This document shows, in pieces, positions 17,039-25,892 of a stretch of DNA of 64,000 nucleotides. Origin of the DNA: Streptomyces stelliscabiei (GTDB lineage: Bacteria; Actinomycetota; Actinomycetes; Streptomycetales; Streptomycetaceae); contig NZ_JADBGF010000001.1 of NCBI RefSeq assembly GCF_014873495.1, positions 558,001-622,000 of the forward strand. Reading direction: 5' to 3'. Made by a program: the position numbers and the translations under genes. The notes below the pieces were generated by a model. It saw only the letters and a list, made by a program, of their open reading frames with translations. It was not told where the DNA came from and did no database searches. The first letter of the stretch is position 1. Each line of letters begins with the position of its first letter.

Positions 17039-18082
17039 ATGGACTCAGCGACGATGCGCGCCGTAGTGGCGCACGGAGCGGGCGACCTTCGCCTGGAGGA
17101 ACGCCCGGTGCCGGTGCCCGGCCCCGGCGAGGTCGCGGTCGACATCCGGTACGGCGGCATCTGCGGCTCCGACCTGCACTACTGGCGCCACGGCGCGGTC
17201 GGGGAGTTCCGGATCCGTGAGCCGCTGGTGCTCGGCCACGAAGTCGTGGGCCGGGTGCGCGAGGTCGGCCCCGGCACCCCGGCGCCGGCCCCCGGAACAC
17301 CGGTGGCCGTGCACCCGCTGGCCTCCTGCGGCAGCTGCCGCCAGTGCCTGGCCGGTCGGCGCAACACCTGCCTGGACACCGGCTACCTGGGCAGCGCCGC
17401 GCGCGACCCCCATGTCCAGGGCGGCTTCGCCGACGTCATCGTCGTCCCCGCCGAGCGAGTGCTCCCCCTGCCCCACGGCCTGGATCTACGGCTTGCCGCC
17501 GTGGCCGAGCCGGCCGCGGTCGCCTGGCACGCCGTCCGACAGGCCGGGGACGTACGCGGCAAGCGGGTGCTGGTCACCGGAGCGGGCCCCATAGGCTGCC
17601 TCGTGGTGGCGGCGCTCCGGGCCGCCGGCGCCGCCGAGATCACCGTGACCGATGTGCACGAGGCCCCGCTGGCCATCGCCAAGCAGGTGGGCGCCACCTC
17701 GACCGTGCGGGTCGGCGCCGGCGTCGACGGGCTCGACGAACTCGCCGCGGACCTCGCCATCGAGTCCTCCGGCAGCCCGGCGGGACTGCGCACCTGTGTG
17801 TACGGGGTCGACCGCGGCGGTCTCGTCGTGGGCCTCGGCCTCCTGCCGCCCGGCGACACTCCGGTGGCGGCCAACGCACTGATCACCCGGGAGGTACGAC
17901 TCGTCGGCTCCTTCCGCTTCGACGACGAACTCACCGACGTCCTGCGAGCGCTGGCCGACGGCAGCCTGCCGGTGGACCCGGTGGTCACCTCCGTAGTACC
18001 CGCGGCCGACACACAGGCAGCGTTCGAACTGGCGGCCGACCCCGCCCGTTCGTGCAAGGTGCTGCTGGACTTCAAGGCCTGA
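17039..18082 (+). CDS. Zinc-dependent medium-chain dehydrogenase, L-idonate 5-dehydrogenase-like
   Basis: 347 residues. Catalytic zinc ligands are Cys42 (GGICGSDLHYWRHG) and His67-Glu68 (LGHEVVG). The four structural-zinc cysteines are 97, 100, 103 and 111. The Rossmann motif GAGPIGCLVVAALRAAG follows. The CGSDLHYW-HG-VG segment and the overall length fit L-idonate 5-dehydrogenase and related polyol dehydrogenases. It would oxidise L-idonate to 5-ketogluconate, the substrate of the SDR encoded just upstream. A sorbitol or other polyol substrate is an alternative. Codon use is like that of its neighbours. Confidence 0.87.
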   Translation: MDSATMRAVVAHGAGDLRLEERPVPVPGPGEVAVDIRYGGICGSDLHYWRHGAVGEFRIREPLVLGHEVVGRVREVGPGTPAPAPGTPVAVHPLASCGSCRQCLAGRRNTCLDTGYLGSAARDPHVQGGFADVIVVPAERVLPLPHGLDLRLAAVAEPAAVAWHAVRQAGDVRGKRVLVTGAGPIGCLVVAALRAAGAAEITVTDVHEAPLAIAKQVGATSTVRVGAGVDGLDELAADLAIESSGSPAGLRTCVYGVDRGGLVVGLGLLPPGDTPVAANALITREVRLVGSFRFDDELTDVLRALADGSLPVDPVVTSVVPAADTQAAFELAADPARSCKVLLDFKA

Positions 18083-18145
18083 AGACGACCTGAGACACGG
18101 GACCTCACCCGCCCCCGATCCCCTTCGCCTGCAACGGAGTCGAAC

Positions 18146-19174
18146 ATGCCCGGCACACCCACCGGCCGCCCTCGCGTGGCAGTCAGCCGCACCGGCCTTC
18201 CCGGTGACGGCCTCGGGCGCCTCGCCGCCCGCTTCGACGTCACCGGCTGGCCGGAACCCGCGCCGCCGACCCCGGCCGACCTGGCCGAGCTGGCCCGGGA
18301 CTGCGAGGGGCTGCTGGTTCTCGGCAGCGACCGCGTCGACACCGCGCTGCTCGACGCGGCGGGGAGCCGCCTGCGGGTCGTCGCTCTCGCGTCGATGGGC
18401 TACGACGGCATCGATGTGGCAGCCGCCATGGAGCGCGGTGTCGTCGTCACCCACACCCCCGGCGTACTCGCGGACACCACCGCCGACGTGGCGATGGCGC
18501 TGATCCTCATGGCCCGGCGCCGCCTGCCCGCCAGCATGGACAGTGTGCGCCGCGGCACCTGGGGCGCCTTCCGCATGGACGCGTTCCTGGGACTCGACGT
18601 GCACGGCGCGACGCTCGGGCTGATCGGCTACGGCCAGATCGCCCGCGCCGTGGCCCGCAGAGCCGCCGGTTTCGGCATGCGCGTGCAGCACCACCATCCA
18701 CGCCGCAAGGAGGACGACGAACTGTCCCGCTGGGTGCCGTTCGAGGAACTTCTGCGGACCAGCGACGTGCTGTCCGTCCACACCCCCCTCACGGACGAGA
18801 CCCGAGGACTGATCGGCGCCGCCGAACTCGCCCTGATGAGACCGACCACGACCCTGGTCAACACCGGACGAGGCGGAGTGGTGGACGAGGACGCCCTGTT
18901 GGCCGCGCTGCGCCGCGGCGAACTGCACTCGGCGGGGCTGGACGTGATGACCGGTGAACCGCGCTCTGACCCGTCCGACCCGCTGTTCGCCGAGCCGCAT
19001 CTGGTGGTCCTGCCGCACGTCGGCTCGGCGACGGAGGCGACCCGCGCGGCCATGGTGGACCTCGCCGCCCGCAACATCGAAGCGGTACTGGACGGGCAGG
19101 CCGCCCCCACCCCGATCCCCGGCACATCAGGCAGGCCCGGCAACTCGTGGCGCAGGCCACCGCATGACGCGTGA
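18146..19174 (+). CDS. D-2-hydroxyacid dehydrogenase, 2-ketogluconate/glyoxylate reductase-like (second copy)
   Basis: 342 residues with the full family layout: ALASMGYDGIDVAAA, ADTTADVAMALILMARRR, Rossmann GLIGYGQIARAVARR, NTGRGGVVDEDAL, a GLDVMTGEPRSDPSDPLF segment holding the conserved Glu, and the catalytic His in PHVGSAT. It resembles GhrB-type 2-ketoaldonate reductases that convert 2-ketogluconate to gluconate, which would feed the same gluconokinase. It is the last gene of the island, 63 bases after the idonate dehydrogenase gene. Confidence 0.85.
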   Translation: MPGTPTGRPRVAVSRTGLPGDGLGRLAARFDVTGWPEPAPPTPADLAELARDCEGLLVLGSDRVDTALLDAAGSRLRVVALASMGYDGIDVAAAMERGVVVTHTPGVLADTTADVAMALILMARRRLPASMDSVRRGTWGAFRMDAFLGLDVHGATLGLIGYGQIARAVARRAAGFGMRVQHHHPRRKEDDELSRWVPFEELLRTSDVLSVHTPLTDETRGLIGAAELALMRPTTTLVNTGRGGVVDEDALLAALRRGELHSAGLDVMTGEPRSDPSDPLFAEPHLVVLPHVGSATEATRAAMVDLAARNIEAVLDGQAAPTPIPGTSGRPGNSWRRPPHDA

Positions 19175-19630
19175 CGCCTTCGTCGCGGCCGTTGTGTAGC
19201 GGGGCCACCACCTCGCCACCCCCGCTGACGTGGATGGTGTGCGGCCGGAGGCGCTGCGCAGCGCGGACGCGCACCTCGACCGAAATTGACAGGGTTTACC
19301 CACGGGGCGAACCTGGAAGCAGACGCCCTGACCGGCCTCTCAGAAGTGCCTATGGCAACCAGAATCGCGTTCGTCGTCACCGGCCGCGCCCGAGGTGACT
19401 CCCATGCACGGGCTTGTGCGCTCCCTTACCGGTGACGAGCCGATCTCCATGATCAAGGTCAGCGTCTGGCCTCCCGCCCGACCCACTGGTTCGCGTGGGA
19501 CGGCTCGCGGATACGGCACGCGGCATCGATGTACTCGCCGCCAACCTCCTGGCCATCGAGCCCCATCTCCTCCTCGTCCGCCACCCGGACCATCTGTTAC
19601 GCGAAGTTGCGCGACTGAAAGGACGGCGTC
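19175..19630. other. Intergenic region between the catabolic island and the amidase gene
   Basis: About 450 bases with no convincing gene. A short plus-strand open stretch ending in a TGA near 19290 reads like protein for about 25 codons but has no start. It may mark the end of a deleted gene. Confidence 0.5.
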
Positions 19631-20353
19631 ATGCCCGAGAAGAACGTCGACGACGAGGACGTGAAGGCGGCCATCGAGAGGCCCGACACCGGCGATGGAC
19701 CCGGCACCGACAACCTCGACGACCTTCCTGAGAGCGACTTCGTCGGCTTCGCCGAGGACTACGCGGAGGCCGGCCCCCAAGCGGCCGCCACCATCCCCTA
19801 CGACCGTCCCGTCGCGGACTTCATCGACGAGCTCAGCGCGACGGGCCACGTCACCCACACGTCGTACAAGAAGACGTCGGTCACGCTGCACCACAACGCC
19901 GGCCGGCTTTCGCATCAGGGTGTGCTCGACGTCTGGAGGGTACGTCCGGCTTCGGCCCACTTCGACGTGGACGCCGCCGGCGCCGTCGCTCAATACGTCA
20001 AGGTGAACGAGTACGCCTGGGCCGTCGGCAACACGTTCGGCAACCAGAGCTCGATCAGCATCGAAATGGCGAACGCGACGCTCGCGCCCAACTGGACGGT
20101 CGGCGAGACCACTTGGAAGAACGCCGCACGTCTCGCCGGCTGGCACTTCGCCGAGGTGATCGGCGAACGCCCCAGCAGGAGCAACCTCTTCTACCATCAC
20201 CACTGGTCCTCAACCGTCTGCGCCGGCCCGCACATGGACCAGATCTACGACGAGGTCCTGACCGCGGTACAGGTGGCGTACGACCACTTCAAGGATGCAC
20301 ACTCCACCCTCCGTCCGGACACCGAGCGGGTACCGGTCGTGCGCCAGCGCTGA
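19631..20353 (+). CDS. N-acetylmuramoyl-L-alanine amidase-like protein (phage lysin/PGRP fold)
   Basis: 240 residues with no signal peptide. After an acidic 45-residue N-terminus comes an amidase_2/PGRP-type domain. SVTLHHNAG (His87/88) supplies the first zinc ligand, and FYHHHWSSTVCAGPHM (His near 191, Cys197) supplies the later His and Cys ligands. NQSSISIEMAN is the conserved central strand seen in endolysins of actinobacteriophages. Peptidoglycan amide cleavage is therefore expected. Lack of a signal peptide and of a wall-binding domain fits a phage endolysin dependent on a holin, or a cargo enzyme, more than a housekeeping hydrolase. No other phage gene is visible nearby, so it is probably a stranded remnant. 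Confidence 0.75.
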   Translation: MPEKNVDDEDVKAAIERPDTGDGPGTDNLDDLPESDFVGFAEDYAEAGPQAAATIPYDRPVADFIDELSATGHVTHTSYKKTSVTLHHNAGRLSHQGVLDVWRVRPASAHFDVDAAGAVAQYVKVNEYAWAVGNTFGNQSSISIEMANATLAPNWTVGETTWKNAARLAGWHFAEVIGERPSRSNLFYHHHWSSTVCAGPHMDQIYDEVLTAVQVAYDHFKDAHSTLRPDTERVPVVRQR

Positions 20354-20597
20354 TCAGTGGGACGCGGGTGCCGGCGGCCGCCCTTCGGCAGGTGCTGCTA
20401 CCGCCATCTGATGGGCCCGTCGGGCCGGGCCCGTTCTGCGAAGACAAGGGTGACGGCACGCGGCGCACTACCCGACCGGTATCGGACCGCGGGGTGCTGC
20501 TCGGCGAGGCCCCGGGTCGTGGACCCGGGGTCTCGTTGAGGAGTGGATGTCACCCGTCAGGCATGGGCCATCCGGGTTCGGGGCGAGTAGCCCCTGG

Positions 20598-20876
20598 TCA
20601 GCGGTTGAGGACAGCCTCGATCTTGGCTGCCACCCGCTCGGCCTGAAGGTCACGGCCCTTCTCGTCGGGGTGTGCGTACCACGGCACCGGCTGGCCGAGG
20701 AGTTCGAGCTTGGAGTTCTCCAGCAGGCCGCCGATACCCCGGTCGGCGCCGTCGCACGCCGTGTTGTTCGCGGTGTGGTCGTAGAGGTCCACGAAGTCGG
20801 CACCGTCATCCGCGGCGACCTTCTTCATGACGTCGTCCAGCCGGTTCTGGACCTGGTCCAGAACCGGCAACGCGTC
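20598..20876 (-). pseudogene. C-terminal remnant of an SGNH/GDSL-type secreted hydrolase
   Basis: About 92 codons remain before an in-frame stop on the upstream side. They contain DFVDLYDHTANNTACDG and AHPDEKGRDLQAERVA. The latter carries the Asp-x-x-His-like end of the SGNH catalytic site, as in Streptomyces extracellular esterases. The N-terminal nucleophile block and signal peptide are missing, so the gene is truncated. Confidence 0.65.
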
Positions 20877-21103
20877 CTAACGAGGAGGGGCTTGCCCGCT
20901 CGCCGCGCACGCCCGGCGGCGCCGCCGTGTACCGAAAGGGCAGAGACGCCCTGGCATACGGTCGGCTGTGCAGCACGCGGAAGCGGCGTGGAGTTCCGCG
21001 GCTGACGCGCTCGCCTCTGCGCACTTGGCCGGAAGGGGCGGACACACGGCGGAGTCCGTCGACGTACCAGGCGGCCTAGCCGAGGCCGCCAACAGCACTC
21101 AGA

Positions 21104-21180
21104 TCCTGCTCACGTCCTGCTCACGTCCTGCTCACGTCCTGCTCACGTCCTGCTCACGTCCTGCTCACGTCCTGCTCACG
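21104..21180. repeat. Seven perfect copies of an 11-bp direct repeat
   Basis: TCCTGCTCACG is repeated seven times without a mismatch (77 bases), in the gap between the SGNH remnant and the 3' end of the MerR gene. The 11-base period is close to one turn of the helix, so every copy presents the same face. There are no spacers, so this is not a CRISPR array. Confidence 0.95.
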
Positions 21181-21207
21181 CAAGACGGTGAAGGCCCGTC
21201 GAGTGAC

Positions 21208-21585
21208 CTACGGGTGCGTGTCCGTGATCGCGATGACCCCGTCGAGGCGGTCCAGGGCAGCCTGCAAGTCGTCGACCTTGGCCTGGATGCGGTCCCGCTC
21301 GGTGCGCAGCATGGCTCGTTGCTCGGCGTCGGTGTGCCCGGAGGCCCAGCACGGAAGAAGCTCCGTGATCCTGCGGCTGGTCAGGCCGGCGGCGAACATC
21401 TGCTGGAAGAAACGGACCAGGGTGACGGCATCCTGCCGGTAGAGGCGCTGGCCGGATGGGCTGCGCTCCGCGATGAGCAGCCCCTGCTGCTCGTAGTAGC
21501 GCACCGCGCGTACAGAAACGCCTGCACCCCGCGCCACCTCGCCGATGCGGATCAGCCGCTCGGCCGCGGCCTCTGTGGCGGTCAT
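21208..21585 (-). CDS. MerR-family transcriptional regulator
   Basis: 125 residues from the ATG at 21585-21583, chosen because GAGAGGA lies just upstream; five further residues upstream are possible. The N-terminal winged helix has RIGEVARGAGVSVRAVRYYEQQGLL and RLYRQDAVTLVRFFQQM, followed by a dimerisation coiled coil rich in Glu, Asp and Arg. A single Cys (LPCWASG) is present, but no metal-binding cysteine pair, so this is not a clear metal or redox MerR. It is divergent from the SDR at 21661, whose promoter carries a MerR-like palindrome. Confidence 0.88.
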   Translation of the reverse strand: MTATEAAAERLIRIGEVARGAGVSVRAVRYYEQQGLLIAERSPSGQRLYRQDAVTLVRFFQQMFAAGLTSRRITELLPCWASGHTDAEQRAMLRTERDRIQAKVDDLQAALDRLDGVIAITDTHP

Positions 21586-21621
21586 GGTGATTCCTCTCAA
21601 CCCGGCCCTGTGGAGCAGGAC

Positions 21622-21660
21622 TTGCCTCTGACGTTGGCGTCAGGTTTTAGCGTAGCGGGC
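21622..21660 (+). promoter_or_regulatory. MerR-type promoter/operator for the divergent SDR gene
   Basis: TTGCCT (21622-21627) can serve as the -35 element and TAGCGT (21648-21653) as the -10 element. The 20-base spacer is long, as in MerR-activated promoters, and contains the palindrome CTGACG-TTGG-CGTCAG (21628-21643). Transcription would begin at about the ATG of the SDR (21661), which has no ribosome-binding site, so the mRNA may be leaderless. Confidence 0.6.
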
Positions 21661-22389
21661 ATGGACATCAACAACTCAGTTGCCCTTGTCACCGGAGCCA
21701 ACCGCGGCCTGGGCCGCGCCTTCGCCCAGCGCCTGCTCGAACGGGGCGCCCGCAAGGTCTACGCGACGGCTCGCCGACCCGAGTCCGTGGACCTGCCCGG
21801 GGTCGAGGTGCTGCCTCTCGACATCACCGATCCCGTATCCGTGAGGGCCGCAGCCGAGTCCGCCCCGGACGTCTCACTGCTCATCAACAACGCGGGAATC
21901 AGTACGGGGACCGACCTGGTGACCGGTTCGCTGGACGCGGTGCGTCACGAGCTGGAGACCAACATGTTCGGCCACCTGGGAATGATCCGGGAGTTCGCGC
22001 CGACGCTCGCCAGGAACGACGGGGGCGCGATCGTCAACGTCCTCTCCGCCATGTCATGGTTCGGGGGCAAGGGCGCCAACGCCTACCACCTGACCAAGGC
22101 CGCCGCCTGGGCCATGACCAACGGCGTCCGCCTGGAACTCGCCGAGCAGGGCACGCTCGTGACAGCGGTGCACCTCGGTTTGGCTGACACCGACATGGCC
22201 GCGGGCTGGCCCGTAGCCAAGATCGCGCCCTCGGACCTGGCCGACGCGGCGCTCGACGGTGTCGAGGCGGGCTCCGCCGAGGTCCTCGCCGACCAGTGGA
22301 GCCGGGACGTCAAGTCCCGACTGCCGCTGACGCCGGAGGAATTCAACGCCGCGATGGACCGCGCCTTGTCAGCGCTGATGACGGTATGA
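21661..22389 (+). CDS. Short-chain dehydrogenase/reductase
   Basis: 242 residues with SDR landmarks: TGANRGLGRA cofactor site, INNAGIS, catalytic Ser in LSAMSWFG and the YHLTKAA active-site Tyr and Lys. The substrate is unknown. Its position opposite a MerR gene is a common actinobacterial arrangement in which the reductase is induced by the ligand of the regulator. No ribosome-binding site precedes the ATG. Confidence 0.88.
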   Translation: MDINNSVALVTGANRGLGRAFAQRLLERGARKVYATARRPESVDLPGVEVLPLDITDPVSVRAAAESAPDVSLLINNAGISTGTDLVTGSLDAVRHELETNMFGHLGMIREFAPTLARNDGGAIVNVLSAMSWFGGKGANAYHLTKAAAWAMTNGVRLELAEQGTLVTAVHLGLADTDMAAGWPVAKIAPSDLADAALDGVEAGSAEVLADQWSRDVKSRLPLTPEEFNAAMDRALSALMTV

Positions 22390-22416
22390 GGGCTCCTTGG
22401 GCCGCACTGATTTGGG

Positions 22417-22677
22417 TCATGGCTTCTGAGCGCATGCACGGTTAGCCCTGAAACAGGCGCCGTGGGACCACGACATCCGCCATGTGTCGTAGAAGGTGCA
22501 GCCCAGGTCGAACGCCGCGCGGATCAGGTCAACGGCCTCAGATTCGCTCGCTGAGAGTCTGCTGGATCCGATGGCCAGCGGGAGGCTGTCCAGCGGGGCC
22601 AGGTTGTAGGGCTGATCGACGCCGAACGTCGCTTGGTGAACATCGTTTGCCCTTGAGCCGGCGATCCCGCAGAGCAT
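22417..22677 (-). pseudogene. Aldo/keto reductase N-terminal fragment
   Basis: An 86-codon frame contains SESEAVDLIRAAFDLGCTFYDTW. This corresponds to the early helix and the strand carrying the conserved Asp of aldo/keto reductases, after which the similarity stops. The rest of the barrel is absent, so this is a decayed fragment. Confidence 0.5.
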
Positions 22678-22877
22678 TCATGCACGGCGCCGGGGACTCA
22701 TCCTCCTCATCCGCGTCCTTGGCTTCCGTCGCATCCGCCGTGTCTCGGCGTGCCCGGTTGCTCGGCTGCCCGTCCGGTCGCTGCGCGGATGCCCTCCGCC
22801 CGCAGCGGTATCCGTGCCGGGAGCGGGGCCGGGGCCACTTCATGGGTTTCAGAACACCGCACGTGGTTCCGGCAGCG

Positions 22878-22911
22878 ACAGCAGGCCCGCACGATCGTGC
22901 GGGCCTGCTGT
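22878..22911. terminator. 34-bp perfect palindrome
   Basis: The two 17-base halves (22878-22894 and 22895-22911) are exact reverse complements with no loop spacer; the centre is CACGATCGTG. It lies between the aldo/keto reductase fragment and the MarR gene, in otherwise featureless DNA. A bidirectional GC-rich terminator is the simplest reading; a protein-binding or recombination site is possible. Confidence 0.55.
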
Positions 22912-23070
22912 TCCGAGGGGGCAGTGTGCCGAGATGAACACGTACACGACGATCTCGGTGCCGCCGCGGACCTGAGGCACCACGTCTCCCCAGTACAGAA
23001 CACCTTTTCTGCAAGATACTCTGCCCACAAGACTATCTGTAACCATGCTGAAAGATGCTAGGGTCATGTG

Positions 23071-23580
<510 letters not shown>

Positions 23581-23676
23581 GGCGTTGGCGAATCGGCGGT
23601 CTTGGCCGCGACCCGCCGCCTTGCGGTACAGGGGCTGTCCCGCATCACTCGCTTCGGGGAACCAATGCCATCAAGT

Positions 23677-23708
23677 CCGGAGTGCCGGGCACACGCTCGG
23701 CACTCCGG
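23677..23708 (+). terminator. Hairpin downstream of the MarR gene
   Basis: The perfect 11-base arms CCGGAGTGCCG and CGGCACTCCGG are separated by 10 bases, about 100 bases after the MarR stop. There is no U tract, but the stem is long and GC-rich. Confidence 0.6.
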
Positions 23709-24583
23709 CTACCCCGCGAAAGTGATCCACTGCATGCGCCACCCGCGGGCCCCGTCGCCGCCCAGGCCTTCCGCGGTCACGAACTGAACGCCGGCGCACG
23801 ACCGTGAGGCTCCCGCCGAGACAGTCCGCCGTATCCGGCGTTCTCCCGGCCCTTCTGCCAACACAACCTGCCGTTCCGGACCGTCAGCATCGACAACCAC
23901 GGTGGAACGCGGGAGCTCTTGCGCGCCCTGGTCGGCTCGGCCACCAGCGGTTCGCGGTGCTCCGCGCAGGCGTCGGACTCAGGACGTTTCGTGACCGATG
24001 CGACAGCTTCGTGGTGGGCCTTCACGAGTTCAACACTCGACGTGGACGAGCGGTTCGTCGTCGAAGGCGAGTTCAGCCGTGGAGGCAGTTGTGCGGCAGG
24101 CCACGAGCTGGCCCGCAGGGGCTGGTCGGCACCGAACTCCCCTTCGCGTCAGCGACGTCATGGCGCTCGGCGTCATAACCGCCTTCCGCAACGCCGGGCC
24201 GGTCCCCGGTCGGCTCCCTGAGCGTTCCGCCCGCACGTCACGCAAGGCCCCACTACTCCCGCCGCTCCGTGCCCCGGAAGTACATGTGCCCTTCGCGAGG
24301 GCAACGCCTCTCCGGCCCACCACGACTACACGCTCTCCTGGCAGGTCCCCCGTCGCTACGGCGACGGTCTTCCCCGGAGAGGTCCGTACTCCGCCCGCCC
24401 CCGCGCTGGAATCACGCCAGTTCCCCTCGCCTGACGGCCCCTCATCTGCGTGCGTCGGACGCCGGTTGTGCCGGTCCGGTGCCGCAGTTGTGACGGACTC
24501 CGCCCGATCCGCAGCGACGGCCGGCCCAGGAGATAGCATCACCCACTTCCGCCCTCTCCCCCACCATGCTTTGGAGTCCCCCC
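23709..24583. other. Gene-poor region before the beta-propeller gene
   Basis: About 870 bases with no gene I can support. Short protein-like stretches occur around 23848-23935 and 24290-24360 in changing frames, and codon bias is inconsistent. This suggests the worn remains of one or more genes. No family could be named. Confidence 0.45.
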
Positions 24584-25561
24584 ATGCACCACCCGCACGG
24601 TTCTCCCTTCTCCCGCCGCGGCCTCATACGCACCGGCGTCGGCGCCTCGCTCGCCGCGCTGGGGCTCGGTGCCGGCGCGCAGACGGCTTCCGCGGCGGTG
24701 GCCACCACCAAGAGGTTCGATCTCACGGAGCCGTCGTACGACCTGTTCCGGTCCAAGGACACCCACGGGGCACGGGTCCAGCAGAGCTTCGCCTTCGACT
24801 GGGTGAACAAGTTCCTCTTCGTGGCGACCAAGCGGAGTGACAGCCCCGAGTCCGCTGGTGACCTGTGCATCAACAAGATGGACTTCGACGGCAACTACAT
24901 CTCGTACATGCACCTCAACGGCTTCGGTCACGGCGTCGCCTTCGCCGCGCTGCCGAGCGGTTCCGGCACCGAGCTGTGGATCGAGTGCGCCGCGAACACC
25001 GCCGGATACGGCACCGCACTCACCCCCGTCCGGTACACCGCCGGCACCACGCTGAGCTCGCCGGCCGGCTCGGCCGCCTACCGGCCCATCTCGGGAGCCA
25101 CCGAGTACACCTGTTCCGTCGACCCGGTCTATCAGCGCATGATCGTGCGCTACCACAGCAGCTCCGGCAAGCGCATCGCCGTATACCCGCTCTCCGCCTT
25201 CGAGACGGGCAACTTCGGCTCGCCGCTGGTCGACTTCAAGCAGCCGGCGATCTCCGGCACACCGCAGGGCTACACGTTGTACGGCTCGTACATGTACTAC
25301 CTGACGGGTGACGCGTACCCGGGCGACGGCACCCCCACCGGTGACGGCAACACCTACGTCACCAGCATCGACATCAACACAGGCACCGTGAAGCAGGGAC
25401 CTGTGCTCACCAAGGCCGGCTCCACCCTGCACCACCGCGAGCCCGAGGGTCTGGCGATCTACCGCACCGACGCCGGTGAGGCCCGTCTCTTCATCGGTTT
25501 CGCCACCGGCGTGGAGGGCGACCGACGCTCCAGCATCTTCTATAAGAACGCGCTGATCTGA
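24584..25561 (+). CDS. Tat-exported beta-propeller protein (phage receptor-binding/TagC-like fold)
   Basis: 325 residues from the ATG at 24584, supported by GGAG upstream. The N-terminus has a twin-arginine signal (SRRGLI), a hydrophobic stretch and an Ala-x-Ala cleavage site around TASAA. The mature part consists of repeated beta-blade units with aromatic-Asp patterns (FDWVNKFLFVAT, CINKMDFDGNYISYMHL, ELWIEC, VDPVYQRMIVRY). It resembles the five-bladed propeller proteins annotated in actinobacteria as phage tail receptor-binding or TagC-like proteins. These are thought to bind or process cell-wall polymers. An enzymatic role is not evident. A strong hairpin follows the stop. Confidence 0.7.
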   Translation: MHHPHGSPFSRRGLIRTGVGASLAALGLGAGAQTASAAVATTKRFDLTEPSYDLFRSKDTHGARVQQSFAFDWVNKFLFVATKRSDSPESAGDLCINKMDFDGNYISYMHLNGFGHGVAFAALPSGSGTELWIECAANTAGYGTALTPVRYTAGTTLSSPAGSAAYRPISGATEYTCSVDPVYQRMIVRYHSSSGKRIAVYPLSAFETGNFGSPLVDFKQPAISGTPQGYTLYGSYMYYLTGDAYPGDGTPTGDGNTYVTSIDINTGTVKQGPVLTKAGSTLHHREPEGLAIYRTDAGEARLFIGFATGVEGDRRSSIFYKNALI

Positions 25562-25594
25562 GCCCTCCGGGCCATACAAGGCGGGTCCACTGCC

Positions 25595-25630
25595 CGGCTC
25601 CCACCCGCGCATCGCGTGCGGTGGGAGCCG
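25595..25630 (+). terminator. Hairpin after the beta-propeller gene
   Basis: The 11-base arms CGGCTCCCACC (25595-25605) and GGTGGGAGCCG (25620-25630) pair perfectly around a 14-base loop, 34 bases after the stop codon. The rest of the gap to 25892 shows no gene. Confidence 0.65.
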
Positions 25631-25892
25631 ACGGCACGTCCAGTGCACCGACACCGAGCGGGCCGGTGTCCCCCGCCCCGGGGGTGTCTCGAAGGTCCCG
25701 CACAGCGCCCAAGGCGCCCAGCACGCCGGGCACATACGACAGCGACAGCACACGGGCCTGCCGCCGCACGGCCGCCGCCCTGACCGCGCCGCCAGACGGG
25801 TACCGCACCGGCTCGATCCGCCGCCGTTCCCACGACCGGTACGCAGCTGCCGGGCCGGCAGCCCCGCCCGCTGAATGCGCTGGTCGGCCGGA

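Noticed and set aside
19340..20203. A 287-codon minus-strand frame
   Set aside because: It is antisense to the amidase, which has zinc-ligand motifs and Streptomyces codon bias; the minus frame has neither.
21104..21180. Possible CRISPR array
   Set aside because: The seven 11-base units are directly adjacent with no spacers, and no cas gene is present.
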